The position numbers and the translations under genes are program-made. From positions 9,163 to 73,162 of the forward strand of contig CAVGIJ010000010.1 of assembly GCA_963629305.1 (NCBI GenBank): a DNA stretch of 64,000 nucleotides. Reading direction: 5' to 3'. Below, piece after piece: positions 8,521 to 16,998 of the stretch. Position 1 is the first letter of the stretch. The number at the start of each line of letters is the position of its first letter. This stretch comes from UBA1227 sp963629305 (GTDB taxonomy: Bacteria > Bacillota > Clostridia > Oscillospirales > Acutalibacteraceae). The notes under the pieces are model-generated. The model was given only the letters and a program-made list of their open reading frames with translations. It did not search any database and was not told the DNA's origin.

Positions 8521-9204
8521 TCATTTACCTTCAAGTTTTTTTACATCTTCACGGGTAAAAGTAAACGCGGATTCAAGAAACTTAAGGAGTTCACGAACCA
8601 TTTTTTCATTGTCGTCAAAAATATCATCGCCGCAATAAATCTTAAGCCTCTCACGATAGTAATCACATGTATATGAAAACTGTAACGACATGAGAAGTGA
8701 GTCAAAGAAAAACGCAAACATACTTGCGTCACAGTCAGAGCGTATATCTCCGTCAGCTTTCGCTTTTTCAATAAAATCCTTATACGCCTTTGCCGTAATA
8801 GACTCAACTCTGTCTGCAAGTCCGTGAGCCCATTCTGATGCGGACATCTGAGTTATTTCATTGTAAAGCTTTACATACTTTGAGTCTGCGCCGGATGTCG
8901 CCTGAATAGCTCTTATAAGTTTTTCGGCGCGCACCAAAACCTTATCGTCCGACGTGGCAACATTGTGGACAATTTCCTCAAGTGTTGTCATTGCGGAATC
9001 CACACATGTCAGAAAGAAATCTTCCTTTGTGTCAAAGTATTTGTAAAGAAGTCCTACCGAAACTCCGGCTTTCTTTGCAATGATGTTTATATTTGATTTT
9101 TCAAATCCAAGAGTTGAGAACTCGTTGATTCCCGCTTGAATCACTGCATTTTTGTAACTTTCATCAGCTCGTTCAAACGCGGGCTTATGATGTACCTTGT
9201 TCAT
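8521..9204 (-). CDS. TetR-family transcriptional regulator
   Basis: This 227-residue protein has a TetR helix-turn-helix at about residues 18-65 (INIIAKKAGVSVGLLYKYFDTKEDFF) and a divergent ligand-binding domain. It lies between the kinase gene and the divergent aminotransferase-aldolase operon. A palindrome TGAG-N6-CTCA lies 18 bp upstream of its own start, and a second copy lies downstream of the divergent promoter. It therefore most likely represses both arms and itself. The inducer is unknown, presumably an intermediate of the local pathway. Confidence 0.9.
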   Translation of the reverse strand: MNKVHHKPAFERADESYKNAVIQAGINEFSTLGFEKSNINIIAKKAGVSVGLLYKYFDTKEDFFLTCVDSAMTTLEEIVHNVATSDDKVLVRAEKLIRAIQATSGADSKYVKLYNEITQMSASEWAHGLADRVESITAKAYKDFIEKAKADGDIRSDCDASMFAFFFDSLLMSLQFSYTCDYYRERLKIYCGDDIFDDNEKMVRELLKFLESAFTFTREDVKKLEGK

Positions 9205-9220
9205 TTTTATCTCTCCATTT

Positions 9221-9236
9221 GTGAGTTATCACTCAT
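9221..9236. promoter_or_regulatory. Putative TetR operator O1
   Basis: GTGAGTTATCACTCAT contains TGAG-N6-CTCA (9222-9235). It matches the half-sites of the second palindrome at 9455-9472 and lies just upstream of the TetR start codon, as expected for autorepression. Confidence 0.75.
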
Positions 9237-9411
9237 TTCATAAAATTGTAACAATAAGAGCAGATATTTTCAATATTTTTTATCCTTGTTTTAAAAAAAT
9301 ATTTGGGCTTTACGTACTTACTGTGCACAATTTTCAGTTCAAGCCGTATACATCGCCACATATGCCGACGGAAAGAATTTCAAAATGTGATTATGATTAA
9401 TAAAATAGTAC

Positions 9412-9440
9412 TTCACTTTTATCTCGGGTAGTGGTATACT
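9412..9440 (+). promoter_or_regulatory. Promoter of the aminotransferase-aldolase operon
   Basis: TTCACT (9412-9417), a 17-bp spacer and TATACT (9435-9440) form a plausible sigma-A promoter. The predicted start point near 9447 is just before the operator at 9455. Confidence 0.7.
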
Positions 9441-9454
9441 AAATACGACAATTT

Positions 9455-9472
9455 TGTGAGCGGTTACTCACA
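9455..9472. promoter_or_regulatory. Putative TetR operator O2
   Basis: TGTGAGCGGTTACTCACA has perfect outer half-sites (TGTGAG/CTCACA) and shares TGAG-N6-CTCA with O1. It lies immediately downstream of the predicted transcription start, so bound repressor would block the operon. Confidence 0.78.
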
Positions 9473-9508
9473 TCCATATTTAAAAGATATTAATTGGAGG
9501 TAACAAAA

Positions 9509-10999
9509 ATGGAAACAGGATTCGCAATTTCCGAATATCCGGACGCAAAAGCCATCAATGCCGAACTTGATGCGCTCATAAAGAAACCAATGTACTCAAT
9601 CAAGCCCGACGCACTCAAGGTTTATGAAGAGGAATACTTCAACAAGAAGTGCCTTAAGTCAAAGGAAATGATTTCAGAAGCAAGAAATATCATCCCGGGC
9701 GGTGTACAGCACAACCTCGCATTTAACTATCCGTTCCCTCTCGTATTTACAAAAGCTGAGGGCGCATATCTTTACGATATTGACGGAAACAGATACTATG
9801 ACTTCCTTCAGGCAGGCGGCCCGACAATGCTCGGCTCAAACGATCCTGTCGTTCGTGAGGCAGTTGAAGATCTCCTTAAGACATGCGGACCTTCAACAGG
9901 TCTTTTCCATGAGTACGAGTACAAACTCGCAAAGAAGATTTCAGAGTGTGTACCGTCAGTAGAAATGTTCCGTATGCTCGGTTCAGGTACTGAAGCTTGT
10001 ATGTGTGCAGTACGTGTAGCACGTCTCGCAACCGGTAAGAAGAACATCCTCAAAATGGGCGGAGCTTACCACGGCTGGTCTGATCAGCTTGCATGGGGCA
10101 TGCGTGTTCCGGGAACAAAGAACCTTCAGTCAAAGGGTGTTCCTCTCTTCGTATTCAAGCATACTCAGGAATTCTTCCCGGGCGACCTTGAAGACCTTGA
10201 GAAAAAGCTCAAAATGAACGAACTCAACGGCGGTACAGCAGGCGTATTCATTGAGCCTATCGGACCGGAGTCAGCAACACGTCCTCTTACAAAAGAGTTC
10301 GTAAAAGGTGTTGAGACACTCTGCCGCAAGTACGGCGCACTCCTCATCTGTGATGAGGTTGTTTCAGGATTCCGTATCGGTCTTTCAGGTGCACAGGGTT
10401 ATTATGGCATTGATCCTGACCTTACAATCTTCGGTAAGGTTATCGCAGGCGGATATCCGGGTGCCGGCGGTATCGGCGGTCACAGAGACGTAATGAAGCA
10501 CCTCGGTGCAGGTCTTGATTCATCAGGAAAGAAAATCAAGAAGGCAATGTGCGGCGGTACAATGGCTGCTACTCCTATCTCCTGCTGTGCAGGTTATACC
10601 GCTATCTGTGAAATTGAGCGTCGTAATGCTTGCCAGGTTGCAGGACAGATGGGCGACCGCCTTATCAAGGGAATTCAGGACAGCATAAAGAAATACAACC
10701 TTCCGTTCGTTGCATTCAATATCGGCTCTGTATGTCACCTCGACACAGTCGGAACCATGCAGTTCGTAATCGACTGGGGCAAGCTTTGGGAAGTTCCTAA
10801 CACTCTCAAGGAAACAGGACTTCGTCAAAAAGAAATGGAGCATATGGGTGCAGCTTACATGGCAGAAGGCCTTGTAACTCTCGCAGGTTCACGTCTTTAC
10901 ACATCTGCCGCATACAATGAAGAAATGATCGATGACGCAATCGCTCGTTTCGACAAGGTATTCTCACAGTGTGGTAAGATTATAGTTCCTAAGAAATAA
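9509..10999 (+). CDS. Class III PLP-dependent aminotransferase (glutamate-1-semialdehyde aminomutase-like)
   Basis: A 496-residue fold-type I enzyme. It shows IIPGGVQHN, DGNRYYDF, GSGTEACMCAVRVAR, YHGWSD, the cofactor aspartate in LLICDEVVSGFRIG, and the Schiff-base lysine in FGKVIAGGYPGAG. It resembles GSA aminomutases, but the operon has no tetrapyrrole genes, so a catabolic amino-ketone or amino-aldehyde substrate is more likely. The ATG at 9509 has a strong GGAGG (9496-9500); a TTG upstream at 9494 overlaps that site and is rejected. It precedes the aldolase gene by 14 bp and is probably under TetR control. Confidence 0.88.
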   Translation: METGFAISEYPDAKAINAELDALIKKPMYSIKPDALKVYEEEYFNKKCLKSKEMISEARNIIPGGVQHNLAFNYPFPLVFTKAEGAYLYDIDGNRYYDFLQAGGPTMLGSNDPVVREAVEDLLKTCGPSTGLFHEYEYKLAKKISECVPSVEMFRMLGSGTEACMCAVRVARLATGKKNILKMGGAYHGWSDQLAWGMRVPGTKNLQSKGVPLFVFKHTQEFFPGDLEDLEKKLKMNELNGGTAGVFIEPIGPESATRPLTKEFVKGVETLCRKYGALLICDEVVSGFRIGLSGAQGYYGIDPDLTIFGKVIAGGYPGAGGIGGHRDVMKHLGAGLDSSGKKIKKAMCGGTMAATPISCCAGYTAICEIERRNACQVAGQMGDRLIKGIQDSIKKYNLPFVAFNIGSVCHLDTVGTMQFVIDWGKLWEVPNTLKETGLRQKEMEHMGAAYMAEGLVTLAGSRLYTSAAYNEEMIDDAIARFDKVFSQCGKIIVPKK

Positions 11000-11013
11000 T
11001 CGAGGTAACAATT

Positions 11014-12234
11014 ATGGCATATGAAATAAACGAAGCAAAAGCTCTTGTCATCGAAGCAGGCAAAAAGCTTGTGGAGAGCGGACTCATTGCCCGCACATGG
11101 GGCAATGTAAGTGCCAGAATTTCAGATACACAGTTTGTAATAACTCCAAGCGGAAAGCCTTATGAGACACTCACCCCCGATGACCTCGTAGTAGTAAACA
11201 TTGACGACTGCGAGTACGAGGGAGATATTAAACCGTCTTCTGAAAAAGGTGTGCATGCCGACGCTTATAAAATCCGTGAGGACGTAAATTTCGTTATCCA
11301 CACACATCAGATAAACGCATCTGTTTTAAGTCCAATAGGCAGAGGCATAAAATCTGTTCCGGCAAAAGCTGCAAAGATTATCGGACCTGTTGTTCCATGC
11401 GGAGCATACGGTATGCCGTCAACGGGCAAGCTCCGTGCGGGAGTTGCAGAAGCAGTAAGGTCTTATCCGCAGGCAAAAGCCGTAATCATGAAGCATCACG
11501 GTGCGCTTTGCATGGGCAAGGATTATGATGAAGCATTCGCTATTGCCGAAACACTTGAAGATGTATGCGGTAAAGAAATAGGACGAATTGCCTCTTTCAC
11601 AACCGGAAAGAGATACGGTGCCGATAAACTTTATAAAGCATTTGAACTCAAATATTTAGACGGCAAAAAGGCTGAAACTCCCGTTGATCTCGGAAGCAGT
11701 AAGAAAATCACAAATGATACCTTCGAGCTTACAATGAAAGACGGTTCTTCATACTACTGCCATGTAAACGGAGGAAATGCTTATCACGGTGTGGCTCCGA
11801 GAGTTTCGCTCATACATTCTGCCATCTACAGAAATTCAGATGCAAAATTTGTTGAACAGCTTGCATCCAACGATGCAGTAACTCTCAGCAGATTCGGCGC
11901 AGATATGAAGCCTCATCTTGATGACTTTGATCAAATTGCCGGCTGCAAAATAAAATGCTGCAACTGGGAAAATACAAGTTACAGAACTGACGCTGCCGAT
12001 ATCGGCAAAGCACTCAAAAAGAACAACGCCGTTCTCGTAAACGGACAAGGCGCTCTTTGCACGGGAACAACAGAATCAGATGTTGAAGCCGTAAAGCTTG
12101 TACTTGAAAAGGAGTGCAAGACAGAGATGTATTGCAAGCTCAGTTACAATGTATCCCCTATCGGCATTGCAGATGATATCCTTATGAGAACCATCTACAA
12201 TTTGAAGTATTCAAAGCAGGCCGACAAAAAATAA
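11014..12234 (+). CDS. Tandem class II aldolase/adducin-domain protein, second domain degenerate
   Basis: This 406-residue protein has two adducin-like domains. Domain 1 (about 1-215) keeps the metal histidines: VIHTHQ and MKHHGALCMG. Domain 2 (about 225-406) has the same layout, but HTH is replaced by SLIHSAI and HHGA by NGQGALC, so it probably lacks a full metal site. Class II aldolases cleave sugar phosphates such as fuculose or ribulose phosphates. The upstream partner is an aminotransferase, and the divergent operon carries a sugar kinase, so a kinase-aldolase catabolic route is plausible. Single-domain family members are ~215 residues, so this is nearly double. Confidence 0.85.
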   Translation: MAYEINEAKALVIEAGKKLVESGLIARTWGNVSARISDTQFVITPSGKPYETLTPDDLVVVNIDDCEYEGDIKPSSEKGVHADAYKIREDVNFVIHTHQINASVLSPIGRGIKSVPAKAAKIIGPVVPCGAYGMPSTGKLRAGVAEAVRSYPQAKAVIMKHHGALCMGKDYDEAFAIAETLEDVCGKEIGRIASFTTGKRYGADKLYKAFELKYLDGKKAETPVDLGSSKKITNDTFELTMKDGSSYYCHVNGGNAYHGVAPRVSLIHSAIYRNSDAKFVEQLASNDAVTLSRFGADMKPHLDDFDQIAGCKIKCCNWENTSYRTDAADIGKALKKNNAVLVNGQGALCTGTTESDVEAVKLVLEKECKTEMYCKLSYNVSPIGIADDILMRTIYNLKYSKQADKK

Positions 12235-12265
12235 TAAATCGTCACCATAAACGATAGATAAAATA

Positions 12266-12309
12266 AGAAATGCATAACAGGTTTATCTCCCGTTATGCAT
12301 TTCTGTTTT
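12266..12309. terminator. Bidirectional terminator between convergent genes
   Basis: Arms AGAAATGCATAAC.. (from 12266) and ..GTTATGCATTTCT (to 12304) pair over ~15 bp with one mismatch. A TTTTT run follows on the plus strand. It separates the aldolase gene from the convergent peptidase gene. Confidence 0.85.
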
Positions 12310-12327
12310 TCAGTGCAATAATTCTGA

Positions 12328-13569
12328 TTACTGTTTTGCGCCTTGGTCAAACTTGTCAAGAACACGAACTGAAACTGCGAAGCAGTCGGCAAGTCCCTGC
12401 TCATTCATGTTGTCATAAGTATCACGGCGTGTATGATAGTAATCCTCAAGCTTGTGGTTAAGACCGGTGATACCGGTTGAACGGAATCCGCCCTGAGTAA
12501 AGCCCGCATTGTCCGTAGCTCCGCCAAGCGGTGGAACCATACCCTTTGAACAATGAATGTTGAGCTCTTTTGCTGCCTCCATAAAGAGGTCAGAGACATC
12601 CTTGTCAGCCTTTACGGTTGCGTTAAGGTCTCTGTAGTTTACCATGAGGTACTTAGGATCAAAGATAGTATCATATGAATAGATGAATGTTGGAACATCC
12701 TTGAAATCATCCTTATGAGCCTGTGCCCATGCTTTAGCACCGCGAAGGCCTGCCTCCTCAGAACCTGTGAGGATGACACCTACTTCCGTATGCTCAAGGT
12801 CAATTCCGGCGTCTTTCATGGCCTTCATGATTGCAATGCCCATATAGCAACCCGAGAGGTTGTCGTTTGCGCCGTCAACTATTCTGTGTCTGTTCCACAT
12901 AAAGTACATACCAACCCAAAACGGTGTAAAGAGAAGGCCCCAAAGAGCAACCGTTTTAAGTGTTCCCTCAGGTGCTGCAAAAAGTCCGCCCTGTGCCATT
13001 GCTATAATTGCTATAACAATGTAGAAAATAGTACCTACAGCAGAAATAATTGCGTGACCTTCAAAGCCTACGCCTCCGAGAGCATAGTTTACCGGCCACT
13101 CCCATGCAGCATCTGTATGGCCGTTGAAGAAGATACGTCTTTCAACTGTACCTGTACAAGATTTTATAGCCGTAACGTTTGTTCCCTCAAGTTCGGGGAA
13201 AAGCTTATCTACAAACTTTTTGTATGTACCGAACTGAAGAAGTGCGATAACCCAACCGAAGAGCATAAGCGGAACAGCTATGATAGGAGCTCCGACAAAA
13301 ATAAGGATAAGACCGATAAACATAAGTGTAAATGTTATCCAGATCCATCCAAAGAAAGAACCGGGGTTCTCTTTAAATGTCTCAATCTGCACACGGTCGC
13401 ATCCGCAATCATTTTTAAGTACTTCAGCCATATACTCGTTGGCTATACGCTCGCCTTCCGTACCGGGACTGCGTGTAGGCATATCCTTACAGATATGAGT
13501 AATTTCGTCAACCATGTATTTGGCGCTCTCCGCTTTGTTGGCAATCAAAGCATCAAATTTCTCACTCAT
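12328..13569 (-). CDS. Membrane-embedded M28-family metallopeptidase
   Basis: A 413-residue protein with the co-catalytic zinc set of family M28: H151 and D153 in NGHTDAAW, bridging D236 in DGANDNLSG, the EE pair at 271-272 (TGSEEAGLRG) and a late histidine in YYHTRRDTY. Unlike soluble aminopeptidases it has four hydrophobic segments, two at ~72-112 before the first zinc ligand and two at ~172-225 between the first and second ligand groups. There is no signal peptide. It is likely a membrane-bound aminopeptidase acting on small peptides. It stands alone between two terminators, with a good AGGAGG-like site. Confidence 0.87.
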   Translation of the reverse strand: MSEKFDALIANKAESAKYMVDEITHICKDMPTRSPGTEGERIANEYMAEVLKNDCGCDRVQIETFKENPGSFFGWIWITFTLMFIGLILIFVGAPIIAVPLMLFGWVIALLQFGTYKKFVDKLFPELEGTNVTAIKSCTGTVERRIFFNGHTDAAWEWPVNYALGGVGFEGHAIISAVGTIFYIVIAIIAMAQGGLFAAPEGTLKTVALWGLLFTPFWVGMYFMWNRHRIVDGANDNLSGCYMGIAIMKAMKDAGIDLEHTEVGVILTGSEEAGLRGAKAWAQAHKDDFKDVPTFIYSYDTIFDPKYLMVNYRDLNATVKADKDVSDLFMEAAKELNIHCSKGMVPPLGGATDNAGFTQGGFRSTGITGLNHKLEDYYHTRRDTYDNMNEQGLADCFAVSVRVLDKFDQGAKQ

Positions 13570-13658
13570 TATGTTTCCTCCTTTATTTTCAACAAGGGTG
13601 TTCTCCTATATCCCCTCGCCCTTTACATGAAAAATATAATAAGCAATTAAATTTTATC

Positions 13659-13698
13659 AAAAAAGCGTCCGAGTGTAAACACTTCGAACGCTTTTTTT
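13659..13698 (-). terminator. Terminator at the end of the CODH/ACS operon
   Basis: AAAAAAGCGT... and ...ACGCTTTTTTT arms form a long stem with a small internal mismatch around a TAAA loop, with T runs on both strands. It follows acsC/E on the minus strand. Confidence 0.85.
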
Positions 13699-13721
13699 AA
13701 AATTATTTAGTAATCTTGCAA

Positions 13722-16007
13722 TTACATATCAAGATAAGAATCAGAATAGAGTTCGTTATTCTTGAAAATATCACATGACTTGATTGTCTCCATAAGTCTC
13801 TTATCACATGGGTTAACAATAGCCGAGGTAAGACCCTGCATCATAGCCATTGCAACAAGAGCGGAGTCCATGATAGGACGTACATCCTTCGGTGCACCGT
13901 TTGAGTTGTTTGAAAGACCGCCTGTTGACTTAAGTCCTTCATCAGCAAACATCTTGATTGCCTCAAGAACGTCCATCTGCTTATCCTGCATGCCCTTTAC
14001 AACAAGGAAGAGCGGGTCGAACCAGAGATCCTCTGCTTCCATGCCGAGTGACATACCGAGGTCAAGCATTCTGTGGCAATGAGCCATACGTTCCTCATTA
14101 TCCTTAGCAATACCGTCTGCAGAGCAAAGCGCAATACAGATAGCATCATTTGCAGCTGCAAGGTTGATATTGTCAATACGTGAACCCGCGTCAGCAGAGT
14201 TTACTATAGGTTTACCGTTTGTTCTGTTATAAACAGCTATACCTGCTTCAATAGCTTTCTTATTTGCGGTATCAAGTGCAAGAGGTACATTGTTGAAGTT
14301 CTCCTGGAGAAGTTTTACAGCCCAAGTCATAAGCTGTGGACCGTTTGACTCTGCAGGTCCGATATTTACATCGAGATATGTTGCGCCTGCGGCTATCTGC
14401 TCAGCAGCTCTCTTGAGAATCGGCTCCGGATTCATGCTGTCCATAGCAGCCTTGATTGTCGGGCTTATACAATGGATACGCTCACCGATAGTAACAAACT
14501 TCTTCGACTCAACATTTCTCGTCTTGTAAGTTACGCCCATATCAACTACCTTGATTTCAGGTATTGAAGCGGCAATCTTCTCAAAGTCAAGAGGCGCGTT
14601 TTCATCAACAACCTTCTTTTCAGCCTTTGGAGCACTTGCCTTTGCAGCCGCAGCAGCTTCAGCCGCCTTGATATACTCGCCGTCTTTGAGATACTTAACA
14701 ATTTCAACAGCCTCACGCGTACCTACAACAACGTTCCAGTCAGGAAGCTTATCGGCAATTTCACCCTTCATTACGGCAACCTTACCGGGAAGAACGAGAG
14801 TCCTGTTATTTATCTTGTTTGCAATATCATACTCCTCAAAGAACTTCTTTACCGTTGATGATGAGAATTTGCCGGCAGCCCATGCAGTAAGAACTGACAT
14901 ACCGCTTGCATCTACAATAAGAAGGTTAACCGGAACCTTTGAACGTTCAAGCTCACCTGACACAAGGAAGTATGTGAGTGCAAAGTCAACTGTGAGCATA
15001 CAAGGATCATCTGCTGTAGCACCGTTGATAGGATAGATGCCGGGCTCAACCTTCATCGGCTTCTGCGGATCTGTATAGATGTTCTGACGAAGTCCGTAAA
15101 GAGGAAGCGCGGATGCCATAGTCATGTTCTCCATAACTATGATTGAACCGTATTTGAGTGTAAACAGTGCGGCATATGCTGTCTGAAGATGGAAGTTACC
15201 CTTTGCAATCTTCGGAAGCTTAACTATTGAAGGATAACCGAAAGTACGGTCTCCGTCCTTTATTGCACTGCGACGTACAAGAACAGCATTTTTAAGAGTT
15301 TCCTTTATGTCAGCACCTGTTACATCTATAATGAGGTTCTTGTTACCCTTAGCCTCAAGAGCGGCAACAGTGTCATGTATCTCCGAAAGGTCTGCGCCTG
15401 TTACACCGAGTGCAATTCCGTTTGCGGTTGCAATCTCATTCATTGCTTCGAAGTTGTCTTTGTTTGCACCGACAAGTGCAGGCTTTTTATCTGCTATAGC
15501 CTCCACGGCTGCCTTTGCGGCATCAACATTCGTTGTGTCGATAATAACAGTTCTGCCTGTAGCCGATGCCTTTTTTGCAAGGTCGGCAAGCTTTGCGTCG
15601 TCTCCGTGAACCATGATTGTTTCAACATATTCACGTTCACCGATACGCTCATAATCAACCTTACCGATTGCGGCGAGCTTTGCATCTACTTCAGCATCAT
15701 CCATACATGTGCAAAGAGGTGCTGCGAAAATGTTTCTGGATACGAATGTCTTCTCGTGACGGTAAAGAACAGTCTCTCCGCCGAGAGTATGCTCTTCATC
15801 ACCTGCGCCGATTTTAATTGTCTTCATCGGAGGTGCTGTTGCCTCAGAAAGAAGAGCCTTCGCGTCATCCGACATATGCGGACATTTGTCAATAGGTAAT
15901 GCACCTTGTGCTACCTTCATACAGAATGCCATACAAGTAGGGCATCCGCATTCTTTACAGTTTGTTTTAGGTGACAATTTAAATATGTCGAGTCCCTTTA
16001 CTGCCAT
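13722..16007 (-). CDS. acsC: Fusion of corrinoid iron-sulfur protein large subunit (AcsC) and methyltetrahydrofolate methyltransferase (AcsE)
   Basis: This 761-residue protein joins two Wood-Ljungdahl proteins. Residues 1 to ~443 are AcsC: the N-terminal [4Fe-4S] motif NCKECGCPTCMAFC, followed by the TIM-barrel and C-terminal cobamide-binding regions. A lysine/alanine-rich linker (~444-470) leads into residues ~502-761, a pterin-binding methyltransferase (TIGERIH, LDVNIGPA, ALDTAN, IVNSADA, GLSNNSNG) that aligns with free AcsE. The usual AcsC length is ~445. The protein would take the methyl group from methyl-THF to cobalamin and deliver it to ACS, as partner of AcsD. There is no separate acsE in the window. 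AAGGAGGG precedes the ATG; the frame is continuous. Confidence 0.93.
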   Translation of the reverse strand: MAVKGLDIFKLSPKTNCKECGCPTCMAFCMKVAQGALPIDKCPHMSDDAKALLSEATAPPMKTIKIGAGDEEHTLGGETVLYRHEKTFVSRNIFAAPLCTCMDDAEVDAKLAAIGKVDYERIGEREYVETIMVHGDDAKLADLAKKASATGRTVIIDTTNVDAAKAAVEAIADKKPALVGANKDNFEAMNEIATANGIALGVTGADLSEIHDTVAALEAKGNKNLIIDVTGADIKETLKNAVLVRRSAIKDGDRTFGYPSIVKLPKIAKGNFHLQTAYAALFTLKYGSIIVMENMTMASALPLYGLRQNIYTDPQKPMKVEPGIYPINGATADDPCMLTVDFALTYFLVSGELERSKVPVNLLIVDASGMSVLTAWAAGKFSSSTVKKFFEEYDIANKINNRTLVLPGKVAVMKGEIADKLPDWNVVVGTREAVEIVKYLKDGEYIKAAEAAAAAKASAPKAEKKVVDENAPLDFEKIAASIPEIKVVDMGVTYKTRNVESKKFVTIGERIHCISPTIKAAMDSMNPEPILKRAAEQIAAGATYLDVNIGPAESNGPQLMTWAVKLLQENFNNVPLALDTANKKAIEAGIAVYNRTNGKPIVNSADAGSRIDNINLAAANDAICIALCSADGIAKDNEERMAHCHRMLDLGMSLGMEAEDLWFDPLFLVVKGMQDKQMDVLEAIKMFADEGLKSTGGLSNNSNGAPKDVRPIMDSALVAMAMMQGLTSAIVNPCDKRLMETIKSCDIFKNNELYSDSYLDM

Positions 16008-16021
16008 TATACGTTCCCTCC

Positions 16022-16966
16022 TTATACAAGTTCTGAGATCATTGTGGCAATAGTTTTTATTGCCTCGGGATGTCTCATGATAACAGCGTCTGAGCCGCCT
16101 GCGAGTGCAGCAGCTGCTGTTGTGATTTCCATTTCTATTGCACGCTCTTCAAGTGAGCCCCACTCAGGCATCTCAGACTCAGCCATGAGTGATTCTTTAA
16201 CTCCCCATGTCTCTGTTGAGATTGGAGTGATTATCGGCATTGCAAGTTGTGCATCGCCCTGCTGAAGTGCAGCGGCACGAATGCGGTCAAGAGTTGAAGC
16301 CACATATTCATAACCATAACCTGCGGCAGCCGAACCGGCGTTCATTACTATTGATTTTTCATCAACACCAAGCTGTGTAAGCATTGTGTTGAGCTGCTTT
16401 GCAAGGTTGATATCAACTGCGGATTCTGCGCCGACCTTTTGATTGTACGCAAGACCTGCAGATGCACCTACGGTTTTGTAATTTTCTTCACGTGCCGAAA
16501 GAACAAGTATATTCTTTCCTGCGAGTGCTTCCGAAACCTTGTTAAAGATTTCAGCGTCTTTTTCGACATTTTTGCATCCCATTACAACGAGTGGCATTGA
16601 GATTGCATCGGAAACATCCTTTGCAAGAGCAACGCAATCCTCAACGGATTTGTTTGCGCCGTTCGGGTCTGCACTTTCAAGATGTAAGCATATGAAAGAT
16701 ACGCCCTCCATTGCTTCTGCGCGCTTTGCCATATCTACAACAGATGTACATCCGTCATAGAAAGCCTTCATTCCGTCTGTGGTGCAAAGTTCCATTCCAA
16801 TGTCGGAAATTTCAACACCGATTTTTTGTGCATTTTCAATTTCGGCATCAAATGAGTAAAACGGCATAACGTTCTGACCGCCAATTGTAACAGCCTTGTC
16901 GCCTGTGCCGAGAGTTACTGCATTTACATGTGAATTGAATGCCTGCAACTTTGGTTCAAAAGACAT
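16022..16966 (-). CDS. acsD: Corrinoid iron-sulfur protein small subunit AcsD
   Basis: This 314-residue TIM-barrel protein matches the CODH/ACS delta subunit (VTLGTGDKAVTIGGQNVMPFYSF near residue 17; MNAGSAAAGYGYEYVASTLDRIR; WGVKESLMAE). It forms the heterodimer with AcsC that carries the methyl group on cobalamin. It lies directly upstream of the acsC/E fusion gene, 14 bp apart, so expression is coupled. Confidence 0.95.
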   Translation of the reverse strand: MSFEPKLQAFNSHVNAVTLGTGDKAVTIGGQNVMPFYSFDAEIENAQKIGVEISDIGMELCTTDGMKAFYDGCTSVVDMAKRAEAMEGVSFICLHLESADPNGANKSVEDCVALAKDVSDAISMPLVVMGCKNVEKDAEIFNKVSEALAGKNILVLSAREENYKTVGASAGLAYNQKVGAESAVDINLAKQLNTMLTQLGVDEKSIVMNAGSAAAGYGYEYVASTLDRIRAAALQQGDAQLAMPIITPISTETWGVKESLMAESEMPEWGSLEERAIEMEITTAAAALAGGSDAVIMRHPEAIKTIATMISELV

Positions 16967-16998
16967 AGTATATTCTCCCTTTCCTTAATTTGTTAGGT

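Larger units (their letters stand above)
9205..9508. other. Divergent intergenic control region
   Basis: This 304-bp gap between the TetR gene and the aminotransferase gene holds two related palindromes and one good plus-strand promoter, described separately. The AT-rich middle (about 9240-9400) shows no further feature that I can support. The minus-strand promoter for the TetR gene must lie here but no hexamer pair stands out. Confidence 0.6.

Noticed and set aside
9494..9508. TTG start for the aminotransferase at 9494
   Set aside because: It overlaps the GGAGG ribosome binding site that serves the ATG at 9509.
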